DNA of 64,000 nucleotides from Owenia fusiformis (GCA_903813345.2 CAIIXF020000004.1:23809985-23873984); one strand, 5' to 3'. Numbered from the stretch's first letter, positions 1-11,542 are shown. Made by a program: numbers and translations. Notes: generated from the letters alone by a model not told the origin.

Positions 1-257
1 TCGATCTGTACATCAAGTTATCACCTTGACAACTACACCAGGGGAGACCTTGGATGCAGTGATTGGTGATATAATGCACTGCAGTTATATGAAATACTGT
101 GTTTGGATTGGCTGGAATCGAACACACCTTACTATATGTGAAAAAACATTCATACTTTTTTCATGCTAATTTGAATACAAGAACACAAATGTGTACAAAA
201 TGTCCCTACCTATAGGTGATCCTGTCAAATGGTTATCCTAAAAATGAGTAGACACTA

Positions 258-800
258 CCGACACAATTTGAGGATGGAAAATCCAAGATGGCCACCTTCA
301 AATTTACCAAGAATGCCAAAAAATTAGTCAGTTCTAGATTTTCATAATAAGAACCACCCCTGAAAATTTGAAATTGATCCGTCACACAGTTAACCAGAAA
401 ACATGTAAACAAAACTTTATAGACACGATTTGAGGACAGAAAATCCAAAATGGCTGCCTTGACATTTATCCAGAATGCCAAAAAACTAATGTGTTCTAGA
501 TTTTCATACTAAGAATCATCCCTGAAAATTTGAAATTGATCTACCAAACGGTTCACCTGAAAACGTGTAGACAAGACTTTACAGACAAGATTTTAGGACG
601 GAAAATCCAAAATGGCTGCCTTGACATTTACCCAGAATGCCCAAAAACTAATCAGATCTAGATTTTCATACTAAGAATCATCCCTGAAAATTTGAAATTG
701 ATCTACCAAACGGTTCACCTGAAAACGCGTAGACAAGACTTTACTGACAAGATTTTAGGACGGAAAAATCCAAAATGGCCGACAATAAATAAGTGATTAT
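258..800. repeat. 163-bp tandem repeat, about 3.3 copies
   Basis: Three successive units of about 163 bp begin near 258, 422 and 585, with a partial fourth near 748. Each carries a segment of the form AAAATCCAAAATGGCTGCC, then GATTTTCATACTAAGAATC, then TGAAAATTTGAAATTGATC. Units two and three are closer to each other than to the first. No coding signal is seen. The stretch before it (1-257) shows nothing recognisable. Confidence 0.8.
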
Positions 801-1330
801 GAGTTTTTGCTGATTTCTTTTTACAAAATTATCACATATAACTACTGTTAACAATAACATAGGCTTTTACAACAAAGTACACCTGAACTTATTTATGAAG
901 CTACTAAATAGTTAAAGTTTGAAAACTGAAAAACACCATTCAATATGATACAAAGTATTATCGCGCACTAACTTTTCTTAAAACATTCATAATGGCTGAC
1001 ATGACTAAGCTAACAGGTCCAAAACCTAATCAAATCTAGACTGAAGTGAGCTGAACAGGATGTTAAAGTTTTAAAAGCAACTGTGAAGCCGTTTTTCTTA
1101 AAGTTTGCAGACAAGGATTTTAGCATTTGACTTCAAAATGGCCGACAGGAAGTAGGTATCGAGCTAATATTTTTTCACTCATAAGTTATCGCTGAAAATT
1201 TGAAGGTGATATCTGTAGCGGTTTTTGAGAAAACTGCAGGACGTACGGACAGACGGACAGACGGACAGACGCGCCTAGGCCGACAATATGGTCCCACACT
1301 ATGTGGTGGGGACATAATATCTAAATCTAA
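801..1330. repeat. Dispersed repeat ending in an ACGGACAG run
   Basis: This AT-rich sequence continues the theme of the preceding tandem repeat (AAAATGGCCGACAGG, GAAAATTTGAAGGTGATATC). It ends with three to four ACGGACAG units at 1243-1270 and then a segment containing GGTCCCACACTATGTGGTGG. It looks like the end of a multi-copy interspersed element. The family is not identified. Confidence 0.5.
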
Positions 1331-1399
1331 TTCAAAAGCTGAAGAATAGATCGGTTAGATTAATAACCATAAATAATCGCTTATGCTTAAGATTCTCAC

Positions 1400-1511
1400 C
1401 TGTCAGTTTGACCACTGATTTGTGGAACATAATATTTGCAATCCTGAGGTATATCTCTGCCTTCATTTCTCTAGAGCTGATAATACCTGCCAAGTCCTCC
1501 AGCGCCTGAAT
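1400..1511 (-). CDS. TPR-like protein gene, exon 3
   Basis: Read on the minus strand, the exon opens after a TGTAG acceptor (a second AG lies 6 nt further in, also in frame) and closes at ACAG/GTGAG. It encodes about 37 residues starting IQALEDLAGIISSREMKAEI, an amphipathic helical pattern like TPR or other alpha-solenoid repeats. It begins in phase 0, matching the phase-0 end of the exon at 2274-2474, so the two join without a frame break. It ends one base into a codon, so the gene continues past the left edge. The protein family could not be named. No enzyme motif is visible. Confidence 0.55.
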
Positions 1512-2273
1512 CTACATTATAAAATAAAATATATATCATCTCAGTTACCAGCTTTTTTAGGGGCTAGAGCCTAGAACCCCCCCCCCCCTCAAGCTCCCCC
1601 TGCCCATACATAAATTTTTCTCATGCTGAACCAACCTCCCCTGTAATGAAAAGGACAGTGGCGGATCTGGAGGCTTACTAGGGAGGAGTCAAGGACCCAC
1701 ATTTCAAGTCAGAAAAAATGTCTGCCCTTGCGGGTGAAAATATTTTGAACCCTTAAAACAGGTCCACATTTTTTTAGAAGATATCTGGGGGGTACCAGCC
1801 CCTCTGGATTAAGACCCGTATATGGGTTTTATAAAAATGGCTTATTAATGCAATGTCTGGGCTGTGAGCCTGTGACTGATTCACTAATTGGGTGTTGACT
1901 AATATGTCATTGTAATGACATCAATAAAAGGTATATACTTCAGAAAATTGCAGATGATCATAAAAGGATTCACACTTCTTTATTTTGGGCATTTTTAATA
2001 ATGTATGTAATGTATAAAACTCAATTTATTCAGTGTTCTCCACAGGTTTTTTTATCAAGTGGGTGCAAAATTCTCAATTTTACAATTCAGATTGAAATTG
2101 GTCCATTTTTGTCCATTTTTCAAGAACTTCCTCATTTTCAAGTGGGTGCAAATGGATTTTCGAGTGGGTGCAAGCTTATTTTTAAAATCTTAGGTGGGTG
2201 CTACACCCACATGCCTTAACGCACGGAAGATCACTGTTATTAATACTTAAGTTTCATATTCTATTTCATGTAC
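1512..2273 (-). other. Intron 2 of the TPR-like gene
   Basis: No gene is seen here. The intron holds poly-C and G-rich spots near 1570-1690. A stretch near 1650 (GGACAGTGGCGGATCTGG) resembles the end of common hAT-type repeats. The short plus-strand open frame at 2001-2219 has no protein-like features. Confidence 0.5.
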
Positions 2274-2474
2274 CTTAGGAATAAACTCCAGATCATAACT
2301 GTAGTCCTTTGCCTCTTCTAGACAATCCTCCATGTGACCAGTCACGAGAAATCTCCATTCAACAGACTTCTCTGTACCATCAAGGTGGGCCTTCTCCAGG
2401 AAGCTAACTGCCTGTTTATAGTAGAATAAACACAAAGCTTCCTTCTCGTTCAGAGTTACACTCAATGTTGCGAC
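2274..2474 (-). CDS. TPR-like protein gene, exon 2
   Basis: The minus-strand exon is 201 nt, exactly 67 codons, between acceptor CCTGTTTCAG/GTCGC (2475) and donor CCTAAG/GTACAT (2273). It starts VATLSVTLNEKEALCLFYYK and continues with alternating helical segments rich in Ala, Glu and Lys, like TPR motifs (YYKQAVSFLEKA is TPR helix A-like). Both ends are phase 0. It joins exon 1 (donor at 18333, phase 0) and exon 3 (phase 0) in frame. The acceptor lies in the last unit of a 51-bp array that repeats the same splice site upstream. The function is unknown; TPR proteins are usually protein-protein scaffolds. The short array-proximal start of the exon is array-derived or is the seed of the array. 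Confidence 0.65.
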
Positions 2475-2911
2475 CTGAAACAGGACTCAAGATTATGATT
2501 TCAGAGTTACACTCAATGTTGCGACCTGAAACAGGACTCAAGATTATGATTTCAGAGTTACACTCAATGTTGCGACCTGAAACAGGACTCAAGATTATGA
2601 TTTCAGAGTTACACTCAATGTTGCATCCTGAAACAGGACTCAAGATTATGATTTCAGAGTTACACTCAATGTTGCGACCTGAAACAGGACTCAAGATTAT
2701 GATTTCAGAGCTACACTCAATGTTGCAACCTGAAACAGGACTCAAGATTATGATTTCAGAGTTACACTCAATGTTGCGAACTGAAACAGGACTCAAGATT
2801 ATGATTTTAGAGGTACTCAATGTTGCGACCTGAAACAGGACTCAAGATTATGATTTCAGAGTTACACTGAATGTTGCAACGTGAAAAAGGACTCAAGATT
2901 ATGATTATCAT
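2458..2911. repeat. 51-bp minisatellite carrying copies of a 3' splice site
   Basis: Nine units of 51 bp (one of about 50) recur, with CAATGTTG at 2463, 2514, 2565, 2616, 2667, 2718, 2769, about 2817 and about 2868. On the minus strand each unit contains the intron end CCTGTTTCAG followed by the first 26 nt of TPR exon 2. Only the exon-proximal unit reads on into the exon. In the others the exon frame meets TAA after about ten codons. The last unit has lost the AG. The unit length is divisible by three, which creates misleading long open frames on both strands. Confidence 0.9.
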
Positions 2912-5589
2912 GTCACAAAATCTTGATCTGATTATGTAACATACCAGGTACAGGGTACTGGGTATGGTACTAAATCCTCCACACTAGGTTTAAGCTGGGT
3001 ACCCGGTACGAAAGCAAACGGGCAGGTACCCCATAAAAAGATCTAAAAGTACGAAAAAACAGGCAGGTACCCCATAAAAAGATCTAAAAACTGGTTATCT
3101 ATTATAAACAAACCTTTTCAGCCTGCACAGGGTTGTAAGATTTGATGTCAAGTTGAAACGTTGTAGAAAAAATTTTCCGGGCATTTTATCCTCTAGATTT
3201 AAAATGGTTTTAAGCATGTGTGCACAATACAAACATATATCTTAAAAACCTAATTTGTGACCTGAACATCGAATTATACCTCGGTCGTTTTTCAAAACAC
3301 TATCAACATATGCAAGTAGCAATAACGTACGGGGTAGGTACGAAATATTTCGAGGAAAATGTGTGACACATACGGTATCCACGTGAAAGGTCTGAATGAA
3401 ATGCGTTCGTTTTTTCAGGTTTCGTTTTTGTATAAATGATACCCGCTTATTGGGTTCCCATTTTTGGAGTATACCTAGTTTTTTCAACAGGGTCAGGTAC
3501 CTAGCTTGATCCCTGCATGGAGAATTTAGTACCTGTTACCCAGTACCTGTTTTTTTCTACAAACCCATATTAAATGGAGAATTTAACATATGCGACTTGT
3601 TTAGTGTCGCTTCATTCAGTGTGTCAACAGCGTTTTATTTGTAGAGGTGTCACGGATTCCCGATTTTGTTCCGATCCGCGGAATTATGCCCTCGGAATGG
3701 AACAAAAATTAAGAATTTCGGTTCGGTTCTGCATGGCACAAGAACATTATACCCTTTCACAACTTCTGGCCCTTGAATCTCTACAAAACAGCATTTTTCT
3801 TTCAATATTTTGTATCAAAAGAGGTTCATTCTTTTTACTCCTTCTCTTTGAAGAGTTTTCAAAAAATTTTCGCTACCAAATAGACCTAGATGATCAGATT
3901 ATTTTAATCTAATACACACCCAGATAGCAGAGATAAGAGAGGTGATATAGCAAACTTCACAGTGACCAGTGACATTGACTCTGTCATCCAAGCCAGGCTG
4001 AGGGTACCTAGGGATCGCAATGCCAGATCAAATCCGACAAATGAGCCCTCGGTAACTGTAAGTAATGCTCCTGTTGCAGGTAGTTCATCATAGACTCTTG
4101 TTACTATTATCATATGAAGTCTGCAAGACTACAAACTGTGACCTAAAACTACACGAATACTGGAATTTATATCTGAAATAGGCATGTGTAATCAGTGCAT
4201 CGTGAAATGGACAGACTTAATGAACCCTAGTTACTCTGTCTTCGACTGCTAGTATCTGCCTTATTACTTGCTAAATCTGTGTCAGTGAAATTGTCGAAAT
4301 ACTATATTATTCAGTTTTATATTCTATTTTTACGAAATATTTGTATAGCACCCTATTTTCCAGCTCTAATCATAACCCTTTTTGGTGCAAATTCTTTTGC
4401 ATCTTTGTTTACATTTTACGCGGACGTCAGAGAAACACTGTTGACAAACTCTGCGCATGCGCGGATATTTACAGCTGATTTCTTCCTGAAGTTTAGACAC
4501 GAATTTGAAATCTGGTAAAATGTGTACGATTTATACAACCCAGAGACTCCCAATAACATATAGAGGCTACACGACATATAGTTCAGGTATTTAACTCTTT
4601 ACTTAACTTATTCTGGGTCAAACAATAAAGGACTGTCTAAGTTATTTGCAAAAAATGAGGCACTGTGTAAGAGCAATCCGTAGTGTATTTTCAGTCTTCA
4701 CTGCACATATAAATCAAGATCGTAATACTCATGTATTTGTGCCTTTACTACGCTACAATGCTAATTTTAGCCCTTTGAGTTTTCACTGGATATTGCTTGG
4801 CCCAGAATAAAGTCGATACACCGTTATTAGTGCATGTAATGAAAAGCCAATAAGATTGTACAGCCTCAATAAGCGTCAATTTCTAAAATATAGCCTATTA
4901 GGCCTATATATAAACAAACTGGCCACATAACTTGAAGCTGGGTCTCACGCACTACTGTTTTTACATGTTTGTAACATGAATGCTAATAGTCGTAATAATG
5001 TTATACGTCCAGTAGGCACTTAGTACACGGGCAGTTATATAGGTGTCTTACTAGTCTTAGCTTATATCATGATGTATTCATATGTGGCCAGTAGGGGACT
5101 GAACAGTGTGTACATGAACATCAAATATGTTCATTCTATTTTTGCTTTCTCTTTTACCCATTTTACCTACAACTGTATTTATCTGGACATGTTTTTGTTT
5201 TTTGTTTTTTTTTTCTGGAGAACAACAGGTAAAATTGGTACTTTGTAAAATAAGTTAAACACAGTGTATGACAGTTCAGAGGTACTCATCATTACAGTGT
5301 AAATATGAATATATTTTACTTAACTAAGTGGACCTTTACCTGAATTTTTTGCATATTTCTTGCTTTTATTTTAACTGGATCTCAGAGGCAGACACTGTTA
5401 ATATATAGATGTCTAAATTCCCATCAAACTATATGGACTCTTTTAAATTGAGGTGCAGCTACATGTGTAGTGTAACATTAATCAGAATATTCTTGCAAAT
5501 ATGCATACCTCAAATATGTTTTATAATCCATGTCAAGTCCCCCAAATGTTTCTTTAAATATTTCTATTCTCATTAAATGATACGGACTA
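2912..5589. other. Large TPR-gene intron, gene-poor part
   Basis: No supported gene is seen. Small items are present. A direct repeat at about 3023-3091 has two copies of a segment containing GGTACCCCATAAAAAGATC. A segment near 3640-3740 (AGGTGTCACGGA followed by GTTCCGATCC and GGAATGGAAC) is related in inverted orientation to 18105-18215. A plus-strand open frame at about 3906-4093 ends in a Ser/Thr/Asn-rich tail but has no conserved domain. The rest is AT-rich single-copy-looking sequence. Confidence 0.4.
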
Positions 5590-5985
5590 TTTAAAGAGAG
5601 AATCAGATCTAGCGTGCAGCCCAACAAAAAATTGTCTCAATTTTAGAATATTTCTGGCTCATGCCATTCCTTCTCATGTCTCTTTTCTTAAAATCATCAA
5701 GGTGCATACTTCATTTCTGGAAAATTAAAGAGATCTACAATAACGTATTATATTTCAATAAGAATGGCTACCATTCTTATCATTTGGGAGAATTTCAACA
5801 TTTCTCACTCATTTTTTGCACTTTGAATCCTTTATAACTTCACCAATTGATAACATGGCATGAATCTTTTGGAAGATATTGTATTTGACATTGTAAGGAT
5901 TAGACTGGTAGGTCAATTGTGCACATTGCCTATCATTTTGTCACCCCTATAGACCTGATTCTGCCTTTAAAGCACAATGTAGTAA
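5590..5985 (+). repeat. Dispersed repeat family A, copy 1
   Basis: About 395 bp that is repeated in opposite orientation at 33168-33560, inside an intron of the serine protease gene. Shared landmarks are GAGAGAATCAGAT, AAAAAATTGT.TCAATTTTAG, AAGAATGG.TACCATTCTT and GCACTTTGAATC. No long open frame is present. It is probably a non-autonomous interspersed element of unknown class. Confidence 0.75.
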
Positions 5986-6439
5986 ACCCCTGTAAACAGG
6001 AACTTTAAACTACTGTATAGCTTGGTCAATATGATTAACCTTCATAAAATGTAATATGGATATTTTGATCTGTGTTCCATGTTTCCAATTAAAACCTTTT
6101 TTAGGAACCCTATATTATACATATGATTGGGATATTCATTTATTTTATTGTAATTAAGAACTACTGTATATAGTATTACTGATACTTGAATCTTCTAATT
6201 GACTCAATCCCCCTGTGAATGGGTGAGTCTGATCACTTAGGCTTACACCCCAGTCTAGTTTAAACTTGAGTTATTTTTTTTTGTCTTCTCAGAAATCTTG
6301 AATATGCATCTAAATTAGATGCTCTTCTATATTACTGCAATTGTGTAATAGTACTGCTATATAAATCAGAAAAATCAAATGTACTCTATTTATACTGCTG
6401 CCCTTTCAGGATAGCTCTTCAAAGTCAGACAGTAGTTAG

Positions 6440-9400
6440 CTATGATTAAAACATCCAAGGTGTTGGTGGTGCCTGGGGAGGGGGCTTGGCTTGGGAAACA
6501 AGGTATAGGATAGATAGTATTATGCAATGGAGGGCTGCTATTGGCTTATTTAACTATGGTAGCAAATCAATTAAAAAATACTTTAAAGTTACTTCTAAGG
6601 ATGGAAGAACTATATACCCTTATCCCATTTTAACCATTTTACTCATGGTCACAACCCTGATTTTCATGTACAAGATGAACTTTGGATTAGAACTCATATT
6701 TGCATCCATCTTAGGATTTTTCCTAATCACATACTCGATAGTAACTATTGTTTTACTACCACTAGTTTGTTTATACATAATTAAACTCCAAGTGAAGTCA
6801 ACTTTTAGCCCCTATACCACCATATTATTTCTTAAACTGCTGCTAAGCTCCTTAGTTATACCAGGGCTACTGACCCTTACATTTACACCAATCGTGACAT
6901 CAATTCTTCTTCTAATGTCAGGAGATGTGCATCCTAATCCAGGCCAAAATGAAAAACTAACACTTCTGCTTTCAAATATAAATAGTATAACTGCAAATGA
7001 AGGTGCAAGGTTTGAATTATTGAAGCGACGAGCAAGGGAAATTAATCCAGCTGTAATCAGCCTCTGTGAGACTGGTATTTCTAAACTCAAAATGGAATCC
7101 GGAGACTTTGACATCGAGGACTATAATTCTATTTATAATGAATCAGGTAGAGGTTTAATTATGTATATACACAAAACTTTGGCATCTAAACCATTACACC
7201 TAGACTTTTATGTTAAAGGTACTGAAATACTTTTTTCTGAAATTAAGATACAGCAGAAAAGACTACTGCTAGGTGTATGTTATAGATCACCCAGCCTTAA
7301 TGCTAAAGAAACAAAAGAATATTTCTCATTATTTAAGCAACAATTATCCAAAATTGAAAATTCTGTTCCAAAATTTGACCATGTAGTCATGATGGGAGAT
7401 TTAAATGCCAAAAATTCTGAATGGTTTGACAACCAGGATGACAACTTAGCAGGAAAAATATTACTTGATTACCTTGACGAATATAATTATACCCAATTAG
7501 TGACCCAACCAACAAGAATCACTAAACAGTCTAAAACCTGCATTGACCATATAATAACTGATTCTCCTGATATCTTTGACTCCTGGGAAGTAACTGACCC
7601 AATCGGTAAATCTGATCATTGTACTATTTCCTCTAATATAAATATCATAACACACAAAATCAAGCCAATCAAAAGGACAATCTGGAAATATAATGAAACC
7701 AATATTGAACAATTAAACTCTGAAATCAGAAACTTTAACTGGATGACTATCATAGATGGTGACCTAGATATGAATACAGTAACCACAAATTTTGTTGATA
7801 AACTAATGTCCATTTACAAAAAACACATACCTCATAAAATCATCAAACCTAAATACAATGACCAACCCTGGTTTAATAACTTTCTTCAATTGGAAATGAA
7901 AAAGAAAAAAAAGCTCTTCAATTCAATGAAAAAACATCCTACTTATCAAAATAAAATACTTTATGATCAGCAAGCAACAAAAGTTACAAATTTAATTAAA
8001 AAAACCAAACTTGACCATGACCAAAATCTAATCAAATCTATTGATAATATGACCAAGAATGATAAGAATTACTGGAAAATTATTAGATCTTTCCTTGGAA
8101 ACAATTTTAAGAAATCAGAAATAGCATGCATTATAGATGACAGAACTGGTATCCCAATTAATAAAAACCTGGACATAGCCAATTCTTTTATGAAATATTT
8201 TTCTGGTAAAAATCACATGGAGATCAACAACAACGACACACTACCAAACTTTCCATCGAGAACAAATTCCTTCATTATATCTGCAATTACCAACCAACAT
8301 GAGATAATGAAACTTATACTTAACCTAGATACTTCAAAAACATGCGGTCCTGATAACATAACGAATAAAATGTTAAACTTAACAGCCCATACACTTTCAA
8401 AACCACTCTCTAAATTATTCAATAAGCTTTTGACAAAAAATATTTTCCCGGAAACATGGAAAATTGGTAGTGTTTGTCCAATTTTTAAAAAAGATGATAA
8501 GACAAATATAAAAAATTATAGACCAATTATGCTCCTAAATACCCTATCAAAGCTCTTTGAAAAAGTTCTTGCTGATCGAATTAAAAAACATCTTATACAA
8601 AATGATTTACTTTTTAAACATCAATCTGGTTTCCTGCCTGGCCACAGTACACACTCTCAACTTTTAGCTATTGAGCACTACCTGCAATGCACTTTTGAGG
8701 AAGGCAAAGCCTCTAAATCAATATTCCTTGATATTTCGGCCGCTTTTGATTGCGTACCACATAATCTTCTATTGCTTAAACTTAAATCTTATGGTATCCA
8801 AGGCCAACTGCTCAATGTACTCAAATCCTATCTGAATGACAGAAAATTCTTTGTTAATGTAGGTGGCGAATCTTCAAAACTTTCTGATACTAATTTTATT
8901 AACTGTGGCGTCCCACAGGGGTCTATTCTAGGGCCTATTCTATTTATCTTGTACATTAATGATATTCCTGACAACCTGGGTGGCCAGTGCTACATCTATG
9001 CTGATGATACCTCTTTACATTTTAAACTTGATCCAAAAGACCCCACTAATGTTGATGATTCTGTTAAGTCAAGCCTAGAAAGCATTGAACAATGGTCAAC
9101 TACTTGGAAACTACAGTTTAAACCAGAAAAAAGTCATGAACTGATATTTCATAAACCTAGAACACGTATTAATGATATCAGTCCATCTAATCTTAATAAT
9201 ATGGAAATAGTTAGAGGTGATTCCCATAAACACCTCGGTTTCACGTTTGATCCCTGCTTAACACACAAGCACCATATAAGTAACATCTATGATAACGTAA
9301 CAAAAATGTTGAATCCATTTAAAAAACTCAAAAACAAAATAGGATCTAGTCATTTGGAGACAATCTTCAACTCCTTCATATTGCCCCATTTCGATTATGG

Positions 9401-10416
9401 TACCATCATTTACAATAGTTCTTCCAAATATCTACTTCAAAGGCTCGATAGATTATATTATAAAGCTGCTATCTACTGCTCAGGTTGTATTCACGGGAGC
9501 AGCACAGATAAAGTACTAACGCTACTTCAATGGCCATCTCTTGACACTAGAAGAAAAATGTTTATAAACAACTTTATGTACAAAATAGTACATGGTCCTA
9601 ACCCTAAATTTCTTGATGACATATTTGATAAATTCAAAAAACCAGAAACTCGAAACTTGCGTAACACTGATGAGTTCATTATACCAAAATGCTCTGAACG
9701 GTACAGAAATTCAGCGGTACCCTCTGCAATCTCCAACTGGTTAGCCCTTCCAAATACATTAAAGAGTAAAGCTACTATCCAGAATTTCAAGAAACATCAA
9801 AAACTGCTTTTCAAAAATCCAATAAATGTCATCACAACCAGCAAACTGAACCTCACAAGGAGCCATGAGATAATAGTAAATAAATTCAGGGCCGACTTTT
9901 TATTTAAGGCCCAACTATATGCTCATAACTTTAGCAATATTGACAACCCTAACTGTTCATGTGGACATCCACAAACAGTTAAACACTTCTTTTTCCACTG
10001 TGCTCATTTGACACATGCCAGGGATGAATTTAATCAATACCTGAAAAACCTGATCCCTGAAATTTTTGACAGGCAAATCTCTCAGCATAAATATCTTGAA
10101 GTTCTGAAATATGGCTCAACTGAAATCACTATCGAACTTAATTCGAAAATGATGACCAGGCTAGCTTCCTTTATAAAAGCCAATATATGATTTTCCCTCC
10201 TTAAACATCTTTTATCTCCAGTAACTGTTTCCCACGCCAAGCACCCCCCCCCCACACACAACCCCAAAACTACTGTTAACATTGCTCCTTATATTATATT
10301 TCATCAAGTTCCATCAATTCTTCTATAATGCCATGCATGTATTTGGCGATTGAAGATTTTGTAAATGTTATGTAATGAATGAGGATAATTAATAAATAAA
10401 TAAAAAATAAAATAAA
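6440..10416 (+). mobile_element. Non-LTR retrotransposon LINE-A, near full length
   Basis: A single long ORF (6522-10190) with endonuclease and reverse transcriptase is followed by a 3' UTR of about 225 bp and a short A-rich tail of TAATAAATAAATAAAAAATA type (about 10390-10416). The 5' limit is uncertain; about 80 bp of possible leader precede the ATG. A target duplication cannot be judged, because the 3' end abuts directly the inverted-repeat element that starts at 10417. The ORF organisation (APE-type endonuclease, RT, C-terminal Cys/His motif, hydrophobic N-terminus ending in a GDVHPNPG motif) fits the CR1/L2/Jockey group in a broad sense. It lies within the long intron between exons 1 and 2 of the TPR-like gene, opposite in strand. 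Confidence 0.9.
6522..10190 (+). CDS. LINE-A endonuclease-reverse transcriptase polyprotein
   Basis: An intact ORF of about 1222 residues from the first ATG at 6522 (the frame is open a little upstream from a TTG). Residues 35-140 are hydrophobic, with three or four possible membrane segments. They end in LLLMSGDVHPNPGQ, a degenerate form of the 2A translational-recoding motif (D-V/I-E-x-N-P-G-P). The APE-type endonuclease follows, with LLSNINSI, SLCETGIS, MMGDLNAKN (about residue 293) and KSDHCTI. The RT has LDISAAFDCV (about residue 735), GVPQGSILGPILF and YADDTS (about residue 825), so the catalytic Asp residues are present. The C-terminus has a zinc-knuckle-like CSCGHP..T.KHFFFHC motif. 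No internal stops or frameshifts were seen, so the copy may be young. It would reverse-transcribe its own RNA at a nicked target. Confidence 0.92.
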   Translation: MQWRAAIGLFNYGSKSIKKYFKVTSKDGRTIYPYPILTILLMVTTLIFMYKMNFGLELIFASILGFFLITYSIVTIVLLPLVCLYIIKLQVKSTFSPYTTILFLKLLLSSLVIPGLLTLTFTPIVTSILLLMSGDVHPNPGQNEKLTLLLSNINSITANEGARFELLKRRAREINPAVISLCETGISKLKMESGDFDIEDYNSIYNESGRGLIMYIHKTLASKPLHLDFYVKGTEILFSEIKIQQKRLLLGVCYRSPSLNAKETKEYFSLFKQQLSKIENSVPKFDHVVMMGDLNAKNSEWFDNQDDNLAGKILLDYLDEYNYTQLVTQPTRITKQSKTCIDHIITDSPDIFDSWEVTDPIGKSDHCTISSNINIITHKIKPIKRTIWKYNETNIEQLNSEIRNFNWMTIIDGDLDMNTVTTNFVDKLMSIYKKHIPHKIIKPKYNDQPWFNNFLQLEMKKKKKLFNSMKKHPTYQNKILYDQQATKVTNLIKKTKLDHDQNLIKSIDNMTKNDKNYWKIIRSFLGNNFKKSEIACIIDDRTGIPINKNLDIANSFMKYFSGKNHMEINNNDTLPNFPSRTNSFIISAITNQHEIMKLILNLDTSKTCGPDNITNKMLNLTAHTLSKPLSKLFNKLLTKNIFPETWKIGSVCPIFKKDDKTNIKNYRPIMLLNTLSKLFEKVLADRIKKHLIQNDLLFKHQSGFLPGHSTHSQLLAIEHYLQCTFEEGKASKSIFLDISAAFDCVPHNLLLLKLKSYGIQGQLLNVLKSYLNDRKFFVNVGGESSKLSDTNFINCGVPQGSILGPILFILYINDIPDNLGGQCYIYADDTSLHFKLDPKDPTNVDDSVKSSLESIEQWSTTWKLQFKPEKSHELIFHKPRTRINDISPSNLNNMEIVRGDSHKHLGFTFDPCLTHKHHISNIYDNVTKMLNPFKKLKNKIGSSHLETIFNSFILPHFDYGTIIYNSSSKYLLQRLDRLYYKAAIYCSGCIHGSSTDKVLTLLQWPSLDTRRKMFINNFMYKIVHGPNPKFLDDIFDKFKKPETRNLRNTDEFIIPKCSERYRNSAVPSAISNWLALPNTLKSKATIQNFKKHQKLLFKNPINVITTSKLNLTRSHEIIVNKFRADFLFKAQLYAHNFSNIDNPNCSCGHPQTVKHFFFHCAHLTHARDEFNQYLKNLIPEIFDRQISQHKYLEVLKYGSTEITIELNSKMMTRLASFIKANI

Positions 10417-10429
10417 CCCAGATAGCACA

Positions 10430-11300
10430 ACTCTGATGGGCCAACGTTGGCCCAACAATTACGTATCTGTTGGTCCAACGTTGGCTGACGTGGTTGGGCC
10501 ACCGTCGCTATGTCCATTGGCCCAACGTTGGCCCATCGAAGGAAAATATGGTTGGTCCAACGTTGGCTGACGTGGTTGGGCCACCGTCGCTATGTCCATT
10601 GGCCCAATGTTGGCCCACCGAAGGAAAATATGGTTGGCCCAACGTTGGTCCATCGTTGGCCCGACATGATTTCAAGCTACGTTGGCCCATAGTTGGCCCA
10701 CTGGTGGTAAGAAGACTGGTTGGCCCATCGTTGGCCCACCATTGACACAATTTACTTTTTTTGTACAGCCATTGTTGGCTCCCTGGTATTAGCGGCAGCC
10801 CACAATGGGCCGCAAACCAGCTACAATTTGCCAACTGCAACCATGCCACCCAATGGCCACCAGTAGTGACATTGGCCAGACGTCTTTCTGATAACTGGGC
10901 ATTCAGTACTGCTACAGTAAATGTGTTCAAAAATAATATCCGTTCTACATCAATAAAATATGGTGGCTTGTTTTTCCATACTAAATATATTTGGTAGCCT
11001 TATAAGTGGTTTCAACTGTATTACAAGGCGAAAATCCATATTTCTGAGGTAAACAACATTATCATATAATTTTGAAAGAAAATATTTCATAAAATTTACC
11101 TTAATTTTTTTAATGACTGCTGTTATGTTTTTCTTCTATTTTTAGGCAAAGCATTTGCACTTATATCTGGATAGGTGGCTTCCTGGTATAAGTGGCAGCC
11201 AACGATGGGCCAACGTTGGCCCATCTGCAATTTGCCAACTGCAATTTTGCACTGATTTATCGATAGGTGGCTCCCTGGTATTAGCGGCAGTCAACGACGG
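10430..11300. repeat. GGCCAACGTTGGCC palindromic array, left part
   Basis: The palindromic core GGCCAACGTTGGCC and variants recur many times, joined by spacers such as GTGGTTGGGCCACCGTCGC (two near-identical blocks at about 10480-10640). The array is GC-richer than its surroundings. Later units share GGTATTAGCGGCAGCC and ATTTGCCAACTGCAA with the right part at 17569-18070. The apparent open frames through it are repeat artefacts. Confidence 0.85.
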
Positions 11301-11542
11301 GCCAATGTTTTTTTGTTTTTTTTTTTGTTTTTTTTTATAAAAATATTTATTCAAAAAACATAAACACAAAATACATAAACACAAACAATACTTAAATCAA
11401 TAAAACTATGCACAAACGGAAATATACATATATCCTGGATTAGAATTTATACAATAGTAAAATAGGATTTTCACAGCATTATATACTCTATCAAAATTTT
11501 GATCCTTATACAATAGTAAAATTCCAGAAAATCCATTCAATC

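Noticed and set aside
2416-2833. 122- and 134-codon open frames over the 51-bp array
   Set aside because: Same artefact: a 51-bp unit without stops in those frames. The exon frame itself is closed by TAA in each upstream unit.
3906-4093. Plus-strand terminal-exon-like frame with Ser/Asn-rich tail
   Set aside because: It has some coding character and a CCCAG before it, but no upstream exon, no family and no conserved motif. The CCCAGATAGCA match to the 10417 element terminus may mean it is repeat-derived.
10459-10997. Overlapping open frames rich in Trp/Gly/Pro
   Set aside because: They are translations of the palindromic GGCCAACGTTGGCC array on both strands, with no protein family.
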